From Nocardia gamkensis NBRC 108242 (GTDB taxonomy: Bacteria > Actinomycetota > Actinomycetes > Mycobacteriales > Mycobacteriaceae), in NCBI RefSeq assembly GCF_001612985.1, contig NZ_BDBM01000004.1, positions 62,001-126,000 of the forward strand: DNA of 64,000 nt, written 5' to 3'. The position numbers were made by a program, and so were the translations under genes. This document shows, in pieces, positions 57,668 through 64,000 of this stretch; positions within the stretch are counted from its first letter, which is position 1; each line of letters starts with the position of its first letter. The notes below the pieces were generated by a model. That model was not told where the DNA came from, did not search any database, and saw only the letters and a program-made list of their open reading frames with translations.

Positions 57668-57940
57668 ATGCTCGGTCTCGGGATTATCGGATGGATCATC
57701 ATCGGCGGTCTTGCCGGATGGATCGCCAGCAAGATCATGAAGACGGACGCCCAGCAGGGCATTCTGCTCAATATCGTCGTCGGCGTGGTCGGCGGCCTGC
57801 TCGGTGGGTTCCTTCTGAAGTTGTTCGGAGTCGACGTCGAGGGCGGCGGGCTCTGGTTCAGCTTCTTCACCTGCCTGGCTGGGGCGGTCATCCTGCTGTT
57901 CCTGGTGCGACTGGTCACGGGGTCCCGGGTCAGGTCGTGA
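57668..57940 (+). CDS. GlsB/YeaQ/YmgE-family small membrane protein
   Basis: A 90-residue protein with three membrane helices rich in Gly (GIIGWIIIGGLAGWIASKIM, NIVVGVVGGLLGGFLLKLFG, FFTCLAGAVILLFLVRLV), the transglycosylase-associated/YeaQ family. Members respond to envelope or acid stress, but their activity is unproven. The ATG at 57668 follows GCGAGGACACC; TAGGAT at 57652-57657 may be a -10. It stands alone between fabH and psd. Confidence 0.88.
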   Translation: MLGLGIIGWIIIGGLAGWIASKIMKTDAQQGILLNIVVGVVGGLLGGFLLKLFGVDVEGGGLWFSFFTCLAGAVILLFLVRLVTGSRVRS

Positions 57941-58042
57941 CCGAGCGTGCCACAGGCTCCTTCCCGTAAGGTGTGAACGCTTGCGCCCGGCCTATCGTTG
58001 GGTGAGCGCAACCCGTTTGCATCGAGCACGAAAGAGGAGCCT

Positions 58043-58771
58043 GTGGCCCGCCGTCCCACCCCGCCCGGCACGCCTGAAACGACCGGAGTCGGCCATGTCG
58101 TCGATCTGGTTCGCAACGCGATCCCTCCGTTGCATCCCGCCGGGCTCCCGTTCGTCGCCGCACCCCTCGCGGTCGCCGTCGTCGGCGGCAAGCGCAAATG
58201 GGTGCGGCGCACGGGTCTATTCGCCGCGGCGGCTTGCGCGACCTTCTTCCGTCACCCGCATCGCGTGCCGCCGAACCGGCCGGGCGTCGTGGTCGCCCCC
58301 GCCGACGGCGAGATCGCGCTGGTCGACGTCGCCGCTCCCCCCGCCGAGCTGGGTCTCGGTGACGCGCCGCTGCCGCGGGTGAGCATCTTCTTGTCCGTGC
58401 TGGACGTCCACGTGCAGCGCATTCCGGTCTCCGGCGTCGTGCGCACGGTGCTGCACCAGCCCGGCCGATTCCGTTCCGCGGATCTGCCCGAGGCGAGTTC
58501 GGTCAACGAGCGCAACAGCATGGTGCTGGAGACGCCGGAGGGCAGTCAGGTCGTGGTGGTGCAGATCGCCGGACTGCTCGCGCGCCGGATCGTCTGCGAC
58601 GCCCAGGTCGGCGACGTGCTGACCATCGCGGACACCTACGGCCTGATCCGCTTCGGCTCGCGGGTCGACACCTACTTCCCGGCGGGCACCGAACTACTCG
58701 TGCAGCCAGGCCAGCGCACTATCGGCGGCGAGACCGTGCTCGCCGTGCTCGGCTCACCCGCCGGCGCGTGA
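58043..58771 (+). CDS. psd: phosphatidylserine decarboxylase proenzyme (short archaeal/actinobacterial type)
   Basis: A 242-residue proenzyme that makes phosphatidylethanolamine. [29 protein letters not shown] and the self-cleavage site RFGSRVDTY are present; the Ser of Gly-Ser becomes the pyruvoyl group, giving beta and small alpha chains. The GTG at 58043 follows AAAGAGGAG; an upstream in-frame start adds residues with no site. One N-terminal hydrophobic segment tethers it. Its stop overlaps pssA, so the two successive pathway steps are coupled. Confidence 0.94.
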   Translation: MARRPTPPGTPETTGVGHVVDLVRNAIPPLHPAGLPFVAAPLAVAVVGGKRKWVRRTGLFAAAACATFFRHPHRVPPNRPGVVVAPADGEIALVDVAAPPAELGLGDAPLPRVSIFLSVLDVHVQRIPVSGVVRTVLHQPGRFRSADLPEASSVNERNSMVLETPEGSQVVVVQIAGLLARRIVCDAQVGDVLTIADTYGLIRFGSRVDTYFPAGTELLVQPGQRTIGGETVLAVLGSPAGA

Positions 58772-59697
58772 TGGAAGCGGCGGTACCCACCCAGCGGCGC
58801 AGGCGGCGGAGCATCCGGCTGCTGCCCAGCATCGTCACCATCCTGGCGCTGTGCTCCGGGCTGTCCGCGGTGAAGTTCGGCCTGGACGGCAAACTCGGTA
58901 TCGCGCTGGCCATGATCGGCGCGGCGGCCGTGCTGGACACCCTCGACGGCAGGCTGGCCAGGATGCTCGACGCCACCACCAAGATGGGCGCCGAGCTGGA
59001 CTCGCTGTCGGACGCCATCTCCTTCGGCGTCGCTCCCGCGCTCGTCCTGTATGTGACGCTGCTCAGCAGCAACAGCGTGGGATGGATCGTCGCGCTGCTG
59101 TTCGCGGTCAGCATCGTGCTGCGCCTGGCGCGGTTCAACACCCTGATGGACGAGGACAACCGGCCGGACTGGGCGCGGGAGTACTTCGTCGGTGTGCCCG
59201 CCCCGGCGGGCGCGCTCATCGCGATGGTTCCGGTGGCGCTGTTCGTGCAGTTCGGCGACGGCTGGTGGGTCGGCTTCTACGAGGTCGCCGCGTGGACGGT
59301 CTTCGCCGCCGCGCTGGCGGTCAGCACCATCCCCACGCTGGCCATGAAATCGGTGTCGGTGGCGCCGCAGGCCGCGGCCGGGCTGCTGGTGCTGGTCGCG
59401 CTCGCCGCGGCGGCACTGGTCACCTATCCGATCGTGCTGTTGCTGGTGCTGGTCGTCCTGTACCTGGGACATATCCCGTTCGCCTGGCATTCCCAGCGCT
59501 GGGTGGCCGCGCGTCCGGAGACGTGGACGCACAAACCCGCCGAGCGGCGCGCGCAACGACGGGCGAGCCGGCGGCTGCCCGCGATCCGGCGTCCGGCCAT
59601 CCCGCGTCCGGCGATCCGCGGCTCGGCGCGCCTGCGCCTGCGCCGACCCGGGGCGAAGCAACGTGAGAACGGTCATCCGCCGCGGGACGCCGATTAG
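58771..59697 (+). CDS. pssA: CDP-diacylglycerol-serine O-phosphatidyltransferase
   Basis: A 308-residue membrane enzyme that makes phosphatidylserine from CDP-DAG and serine, the substrate of Psd. The CDP-alcohol signature is complete: DTLDGRLARMLDATTKMG followed by ELDSLSD. About eight membrane helices are followed by a ~60-residue basic, Arg-rich cytoplasmic tail. Starts GTG 58768 and ATG 58771 are adjacent; the ATG gives a TGATG overlap with psd. In M. tuberculosis the pair is Rv0437c-Rv0436c beside the CDC48-like gene (from memory). Confidence 0.94.
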   Translation: MEAAVPTQRRRRRSIRLLPSIVTILALCSGLSAVKFGLDGKLGIALAMIGAAAVLDTLDGRLARMLDATTKMGAELDSLSDAISFGVAPALVLYVTLLSSNSVGWIVALLFAVSIVLRLARFNTLMDEDNRPDWAREYFVGVPAPAGALIAMVPVALFVQFGDGWWVGFYEVAAWTVFAAALAVSTIPTLAMKSVSVAPQAAAGLLVLVALAAAALVTYPIVLLLVLVVLYLGHIPFAWHSQRWVAARPETWTHKPAERRAQRRASRRLPAIRRPAIPRPAIRGSARLRLRRPGAKQRENGHPPRDAD

Positions 59698-59840
59698 CCG
59701 GACGGACAATCGATCTCGTGAGCACATGGGTAACTCGCCGGGTACGCCCGAAGACCGAGCGGCGCCGAACGCAGGACCTGCACGCGGATCTCGCGGCACC
59801 GACTGGTATGGCCTGAATGCGCGGGGGAGGCGGGACAGCG

Positions 59841-60752
59841 ATGGAGTCCGACGGGTTGCGGGAATTCGAACTGCATCGGCCGCGCCTGTTCGCGCTCGCC
59901 TACCGGATGCTCGGCTCGGCGAGTGAGGCCGAGGACGCGGTGCAGGAGACCTACCTGCGCTGGGACGGCGTCGACCGAGCCGGTATCCGCTCCCCCGAGG
60001 CGTGGTTGACCACCGCGCTGGTGAATCTCTGCCGCACCTGGCTCGTTTCGGCGCGGGCGCGGCGGGAGAGCTATGTCGGGCCGTGGCTGCCCGAGCCGGT
60101 GCCGACGGCGCGCGGCGAACTCGGCCCGCTGGAGACCGTCGAGGAGCGCGAACAGGTCTCGCTCGCGCTGCTGACGGCACTGGAGCGGCTGACCCCGGTC
60201 GAGCGCGCCGTCTTCGTGCTGCGCGAGGCATTCGGATACGCGCATCGCGAGATCGCCGACATGCTCGACGTCACCGAGTCGAACTCGCAGCAGATCTTCC
60301 GCCGGGCGGTCCAGCGCGTGCGAGAAGGCCGGGCCCGCTTCGGCATTCCGCCGGAGCATGCCCGCGAGCTGATCGAGCGATTCCTGAAGGCGGCGCGCGA
60401 AGGTGACATCGCGTCGCTGGAACGGATGCTCGCCGCCGACGTGATCGCGACGGCCGACGGCGGTGGCAAGATCACCGCGGCGCGGCGGCCGGTACACGGC
60501 GCGAATCAGGTGGCGCGGTACCTGGCGGGTCTGTTGCGCTGGGAGGTGCCGGGGACGCGGTTGCTCGTGGAAGAGGTCAACGGCGCCCCTGCCGTCGTCG
60601 CGCGGGTAAACGGTGCGCCGCTGGTCGTGCTGGGGATCGATGCGGCCGACGGCTTGGTCACGGCGCTGCGGTTGATCATCAACCCGGACAAGCTGGCTTA
60701 TTTCGCCGGCTCGGGTGGGTCGGTGGGCACGCTGCCGCGCCGACCGCTGTGA
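59841..60752 (+). CDS. ECF41-group RNA polymerase sigma factor with C-terminal SnoaL-like domain
   Basis: A 303-residue extracytoplasmic-function sigma factor (SigJ-like). Sigma region 2 covers ~10-75 (LFALAYRMLGSASEAEDAVQETYLRW) and region 4 ~115-165 (LERLTPVERAVFVLREAFGY). The ~100-residue C-terminal SnoaL/NTF2-like domain replaces an anti-sigma factor. The three hallmark ECF41 motifs are present: WLPEP in the linker, DGGGK, and NPDKL near the end. The ATG at 59841 follows GGGGGAGGCGGG. The oxidoreductase 81 bases downstream is the expected type of partner and target. Confidence 0.94.
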   Translation: MESDGLREFELHRPRLFALAYRMLGSASEAEDAVQETYLRWDGVDRAGIRSPEAWLTTALVNLCRTWLVSARARRESYVGPWLPEPVPTARGELGPLETVEEREQVSLALLTALERLTPVERAVFVLREAFGYAHREIADMLDVTESNSQQIFRRAVQRVREGRARFGIPPEHARELIERFLKAAREGDIASLERMLAADVIATADGGGKITAARRPVHGANQVARYLAGLLRWEVPGTRLLVEEVNGAPAVVARVNGAPLVVLGIDAADGLVTALRLIINPDKLAYFAGSGGSVGTLPRRPL

Positions 60753-60833
60753 CGCGCTTCACGGCGCGGGATTGTCAGCAATCGGGGGGCTGTCCGGTCT
60801 GAAGGGTGATGGCCGATCGAAAGGAGCCACATC

Positions 60834-61922
60834 ATGACCGGACTGCATCGGATCGTCGTCCTCGGCGCCGGGTACGCGGGGCTGGCGGCGGCACGCAGGC
60901 TCGCTCGCACGGCGGGGGATGCCCGGATCACCGTGGTGGACGCCCACGCGTCGTTCGTGGAGCGAGTGCGACTGCACCAGCGGGCGGCCGGGCAGCGGAT
61001 CGCCGCGTTGGATCTGCGGGAATCGCTGGAAAGCAAAGATATTCGCTTCGTGCGCGCCCTGGCGACGGAGATCGACACGGTCGCGAAGCGCGTGGTGCTC
61101 GACGCGGGACCCGCGGTCGAGTACGACGCGTTGATCTACGCCCTCGGCAGTATCGCCGATGTCCAGAGCGTCCCCGGCGTCGCCGAACACGCGTATTCCA
61201 TTGCGACGCAAGAAGACGTGCGCGACCTGTCCGTCGTCGACGGGCCGGTGGCGATCGTCGGTGCCGGGGCGACCGGCATCGAACTGGCGGCGGAACTCGC
61301 CGAATCCCGGCCGGGAACCCGGGTGCTGCTGCTCGGGTCGGAGGAGCCCGGCGCCTGGCTTTCGGCGCGCGCGCAGGCGCACATCAGGCGGACGTTGGAG
61401 CGGCTCGGCGTCGAGATCGTGTCCGGCGCCAAGGTGATCGAAGTGACGTCCCAGGGGCCGCGCTCGGCCGACGGTTCGCTGGTCGAGGCCTCGGCGACGG
61501 TGTGGACCACGGGTTTCCGGGTGCCCGACCTGGCCGCCCGCTCCGGTCTGGCGGTCGATTCCGACGGCCGGGTGCGCACCGACGCCACCCTGCGTTCGGT
61601 GTCGCACCCGGACATCTTCGCCGCGGGTGACGCCGCCGTCATCGCGGGGCCCGACGGCCGAGATCTGCGCATGGCATGCGCCACGGCGCTGCCCACCGGC
61701 AAACACGCGGCCGATGCCGTCGTCGCGCGGATGCGTGGTCGCGAGCCGAAGGAGTTCCGGTTCCGCTATGTGCTCCATTGCCTCAGCCTGGGCCGCGGAG
61801 ACGGAGTCGTGCAGGCCGTGCACGCCGACGACGCACCGGCTCGGACGGTGCTGACCGGGCGGACGGCGGCGTGGGTCAAGGAGCGCATCGTGCGCTTCGC
61901 GGCCGGGGCGGCGCGCCCCTGA
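60834..61922 (+). CDS. NDH-2-like FAD/NAD(P)-dependent oxidoreductase, likely ECF41 target
   Basis: A 362-residue two-dinucleotide-domain flavoprotein. The FAD loop VVLGAGYAGLAAARR is at the N-terminus, the NAD loop IVGAGATGIELAAELA in the middle, and the FAD-binding IFAAGDAAVIAG near residue 260. It resembles type II NADH dehydrogenases but lacks an obvious membrane anchor. ECF41 sigma factors are typically next to an oxidoreductase or carboxymuconolactone decarboxylase they activate. TGTCAGC (60773-60779) and CGGTC (60795-60799) approximate the ECF41 promoter. Confidence 0.9.
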   Translation: MTGLHRIVVLGAGYAGLAAARRLARTAGDARITVVDAHASFVERVRLHQRAAGQRIAALDLRESLESKDIRFVRALATEIDTVAKRVVLDAGPAVEYDALIYALGSIADVQSVPGVAEHAYSIATQEDVRDLSVVDGPVAIVGAGATGIELAAELAESRPGTRVLLLGSEEPGAWLSARAQAHIRRTLERLGVEIVSGAKVIEVTSQGPRSADGSLVEASATVWTTGFRVPDLAARSGLAVDSDGRVRTDATLRSVSHPDIFAAGDAAVIAGPDGRDLRMACATALPTGKHAADAVVARMRGREPKEFRFRYVLHCLSLGRGDGVVQAVHADDAPARTVLTGRTAAWVKERIVRFAAGAARP

Positions 61923-61925
61923 TTC

Positions 61926-61976
61926 CTATCGTCAACTAACGGTTGACGATAGGTCATCGTCAACTTATGGTTGACG
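61926..61976. promoter_or_regulatory. two CGTCAAC-N5-GTTGACG operators over the Clp_N/HTH gene promoter
   Basis: The first dyad has perfect 11-bp arms (CTATCGTCAAC at 61926-61936, GTTGACGATAG at 61942-61952). The second has the same 7-bp core (61958-61964 and 61970-61976). Both have 5-base spacers, with centres 28 bases apart. The second covers a -10-like TATGGT (61966-61971) 6 bases before the ATG at 61978. Such paired, matching dyads strongly imply a specific regulator, most simply the adjacent gene's own product. Confidence 0.85.
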
Positions 61977-61977
61977 T

Positions 61978-62703
61978 ATGACCTCACAATTCCGCCTCGA
62001 CGACCTGATCGACGGCATCAAGAAAGCCCGTCCCGACAACGTGCTCGAGCAACTGTCCGATGCCGTCGTCGTGGCGAATCACCTCGACGAAGTGGCCGAC
62101 CACCTGATCGGCCACTTCGTGGACCAGGCCCGGCGCTCCGGCGCCTCGTGGACCGACATCGGCGCCAGCATGGGCGTCACCAAGCAGGCCGCCCAGAAGC
62201 GGTTCGTGCCCAAGGTGCCCGAGCCGGCCGCGGCGGCGGCCATGGACCCGAACGCGGGCTTCGCGCGCTTCACCCAGCGGGCACGGGCGGTCGTGATGGC
62301 GGCGCAGGAGGCGGCGCGCGCGGCGGGCAACCGCGAGATCTCGGTCGGGCACGTGGTGCTGGGGCTGCTCACCGAACCGCAGGGCCTCGCGGTGCACGAA
62401 CTCGTCCACCAAGGCGTCGCCGTCGACGTGATCTCCGCCGCCGCCTCCGCGTCCCTGCCGCCGAGTGAGGGGGACGTCCCCGCGCTCGTGCCGTTCGGCG
62501 CGGAGGCCAAGAAGGTCCTCGAACTCACCTTCCGGGAGGCACTGCGGCTGGGGCACAACTACATCGGCACCGAGCACATCCTGCTCGCGCTGCTCGAGCA
62601 GGAGAACGGCGCCGGTCTGCTCAGCGATCTCGGCGTCGACAAGGCGAAGGCCGAAACGCATCTGGGCGAACTGCTCGCGTCCATCAGCTCCGAGAAATCC
62701 TGA
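61978..62703 (+). CDS. Clp N-terminal-domain protein with N-terminal helix-turn-helix
   Basis: A 241-residue protein without an ATPase. Residues ~1-75 end in a sigma-like HTH (SWTDIGASMGVTKQAAQKRF). Residues ~90-235 carry two Clp_N repeats (GNREISVGHVVLGLLTEPQG and RLGHNYIGTEHILLALLEQENG), the adaptor- and substrate-docking fold of ClpC/ClpA. It may link DNA binding to protein quality control: a Clp-controlled repressor, or a docking decoy. The start at 61978 lies 6 bases after TATGGT, implying a leaderless mRNA, and two strong operators precede it. Confidence 0.9.
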   Translation: MTSQFRLDDLIDGIKKARPDNVLEQLSDAVVVANHLDEVADHLIGHFVDQARRSGASWTDIGASMGVTKQAAQKRFVPKVPEPAAAAAMDPNAGFARFTQRARAVVMAAQEAARAAGNREISVGHVVLGLLTEPQGLAVHELVHQGVAVDVISAAASASLPPSEGDVPALVPFGAEAKKVLELTFREALRLGHNYIGTEHILLALLEQENGAGLLSDLGVDKAKAETHLGELLASISSEKS

Positions 62704-62708
62704 TCCGC

Positions 62709-62942
62709 GTGGGCGGTGGGAAGTTCCGTGCGCGGATCGCACTCGCCCTCGCGGTGTCCTCGCTGGTGATCGGTGTGGCCCGGCGATCGGCCCGGTACGG
62801 CATCCGCAACCTCGTCAACGGAGTGCGTGGCGCGCGTGCCGCGCGGGCGCGTCATCGCCGGGCGCTGCGCACCCGGAGAGCCGGTATCCGCGGGCCGCGC
62901 CGGGCCGCTGCGGTCGAACACCACACGACCCGAGCGGCCTGA
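62709..62942 (+). CDS. small basic hypothetical protein, 77 residues
   Basis: One hydrophobic segment (RIALALAVSSLVIGVA, ~residues 8-23) is followed by an Arg/Ala-rich tail, so it is possibly a small membrane-anchored basic protein. The GTG at 62709 is 5 bases past the Clp_N gene stop and lacks a clear ribosome site, so translation would rely on coupling. Arg-rich frames also arise by chance in high-GC DNA, so it is uncertain. Confidence 0.42.
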   Translation: MGGGKFRARIALALAVSSLVIGVARRSARYGIRNLVNGVRGARAARARHRRALRTRRAGIRGPRRAAAVEHHTTRAA

Positions 62943-63617
62943 TCACCCGCGCCCGGCCAGGCCGCCACCCCACCGTGGCCAGCGGGCCTGCGGTTTCGGC
63001 TCGGCGACCAGCGGCGCACGGTAGATGTCGGTGACGTAGAGGGGTAGTCGCGGTTCCAGCTCGGCGAGCAGTGGCAGTGCGCGTCCCCCTTGTGCCGCAC
63101 GGTATTCCGGCATGGTCAGCCCGACGATCTGCAAGAATCGCACGCGGCCGTTCGGGCTGTCGACGGGGCCCAGTTCGGGGTCGGTCGTGAAGCAGACGGC
63201 GTGACAGGTGCAGTCGGGGTGGTCGGCCGCGATCGGCCCGTTCGTTTTGATGGTGTGTCCCGGTTCGAACCACTTGCCGGACTGGAAAACGTAATGGGCC
63301 AGGTTCTGCATGAAATTCGCCGGCCACGCGGGCGGCTCGGTGTCCTCGGGCCCGCGCGCCAGCCGGAAGGTGAATTCGAAGCCCCAGCCGGACTCCGCCG
63401 GGTCGTCCCACTCCTTCTCGTGCAGCTCGGTCATCCCATAGCTGATGTAATGCCAGTGCGGCACCGGGTCGGCGCGGGAGTACGCGCTGATCCCGTCGAG
63501 CGGGTCGGACCCGCCGAGGGACCACGGGTGGTCGGATGCCCAGTGGAAGGGCTCGATATCGCCGTACAGCGGCCGCAACGCATCATCGATCGCATCCCAG
63601 CCGGGTCGTTCACTCAC
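62943..63617 (-). CDS. suppressor of fused (SUFU) domain protein
   Basis: A 224-residue protein of the SUFU family. It opens GWDAIDDALRPLYGDIEPFHW and has ISYGMTELHEKE, ESGWGFEFTFRLAR and the C-terminal IVGLTMPEYRAAQ. SUFU is known from Hedgehog signalling in animals; bacterial members are often linked to toxin-immunity loci, and no toxin gene is next to it here. The GTG at 63617 gives a clean family start. It is convergent with the small basic ORF. Confidence 0.9.
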   Translation of the reverse strand: MSERPGWDAIDDALRPLYGDIEPFHWASDHPWSLGGSDPLDGISAYSRADPVPHWHYISYGMTELHEKEWDDPAESGWGFEFTFRLARGPEDTEPPAWPANFMQNLAHYVFQSGKWFEPGHTIKTNGPIAADHPDCTCHAVCFTTDPELGPVDSPNGRVRFLQIVGLTMPEYRAAQGGRALPLLAELEPRLPLYVTDIYRAPLVAEPKPQARWPRWGGGLAGRG

Positions 63618-63676
63618 GCAGCCACCATAGGCAGGGCGCATCCGGCCGCAGTCGGGGTGTCGAGCGCTGCGACGCC

Positions 63677-64000
<324 letters not shown>

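Overview
The window is high-GC actinobacterial DNA, most likely from a Nocardia or a close relative in the Mycobacteriales. The evidence is dense G/C-ending codons, frequent GTG and TTG starts, ATGA-type gene overlaps, several genes that appear to be transcribed without leaders, a KasA-type condensing enzyme, and gene orders shared with Mycobacterium tuberculosis. From memory of that genome, 1-8.8 kb resembles Rv0976c to Rv0971c (AtuA-like protein, fadE13, accD2, accA2, fadE12, echA7). The thiD, thiC, xthA, GNAT, def, DUF3263, LytR_C, sodC, YbdK, CDC48-like, psd and pssA genes resemble Rv0422c to Rv0437c, but here they are split by several inserted blocks. These locus correspondences are recall, not a search. 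No tRNA, rRNA, CRISPR array, insertion sequence or phage was recognised.

Layout. 0-8.8 kb: a tightly coupled catabolic operon (AtuA-like protein, two acyl-CoA dehydrogenases, both subunits of a biotin acyl-CoA carboxylase, an enoyl-CoA hydratase, a TetR regulator), resembling the Atu/Liu scheme for branched or terpenoid acids. 8.8-13.7 kb: a TetR gene, a small secreted protein, and a GT39 plus GT2-GtrA membrane glycosyltransferase pair that ends in three tandem hairpins. 13.8-17.7 kb: a tiny basic protein, a TetR gene, thiD, a CobW-family metallochaperone under a Zur-like box, and an NAD(P)-binding protein. 17.8-23.8 kb: an epoxide hydrolase and a KasA-like synthase, each divergent from a TetR gene with a clear dyad between them, plus VOC, inositol-monophosphatase-like and thioesterase genes. 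23.8-28.5 kb: a visibly less GC-rich accessory stretch of small unknown proteins and an XRE regulator. 28.6-34.2 kb: thiC with a TPP riboswitch, and homogentisate catabolism (hmgA, fahA, TetR). 34.3-39.9 kb: the conserved xthA to YbdK block. 39.9-47.5 kb: a PAP2 membrane protein and a complete mrpACDEFG cation/proton antiporter operon, with an 80-bp decayed copy of part of mrpG beside it. 47.6-57.4 kb: a membrane protein, a CDC48-like AAA ATPase, a lipoprotein, a three-gene signalling module, an SRPBCC protein and a FabH paralogue. 57.7-64 kb: a GlsB-like protein, psd-pssA, an ECF41 sigma factor with its oxidoreductase, a Clp_N/HTH protein with two operators, a SUFU-domain protein and the C-terminus of NAD synthetase.

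The best candidate for an undescribed system is 51.9-55.4 kb: a response-regulator / glutaredoxin-like / thioredoxin-reductase-like fusion in which the usual cysteine pairs are missing from both redox parts, a histidine kinase with a CRP-type sensor domain, and a UBP-type zinc finger protein, all in one operon. Second is the self-contained Clp_N/HTH gene with paired CGTCAAC-N5-GTTGACG dyads over an apparent leaderless promoter.
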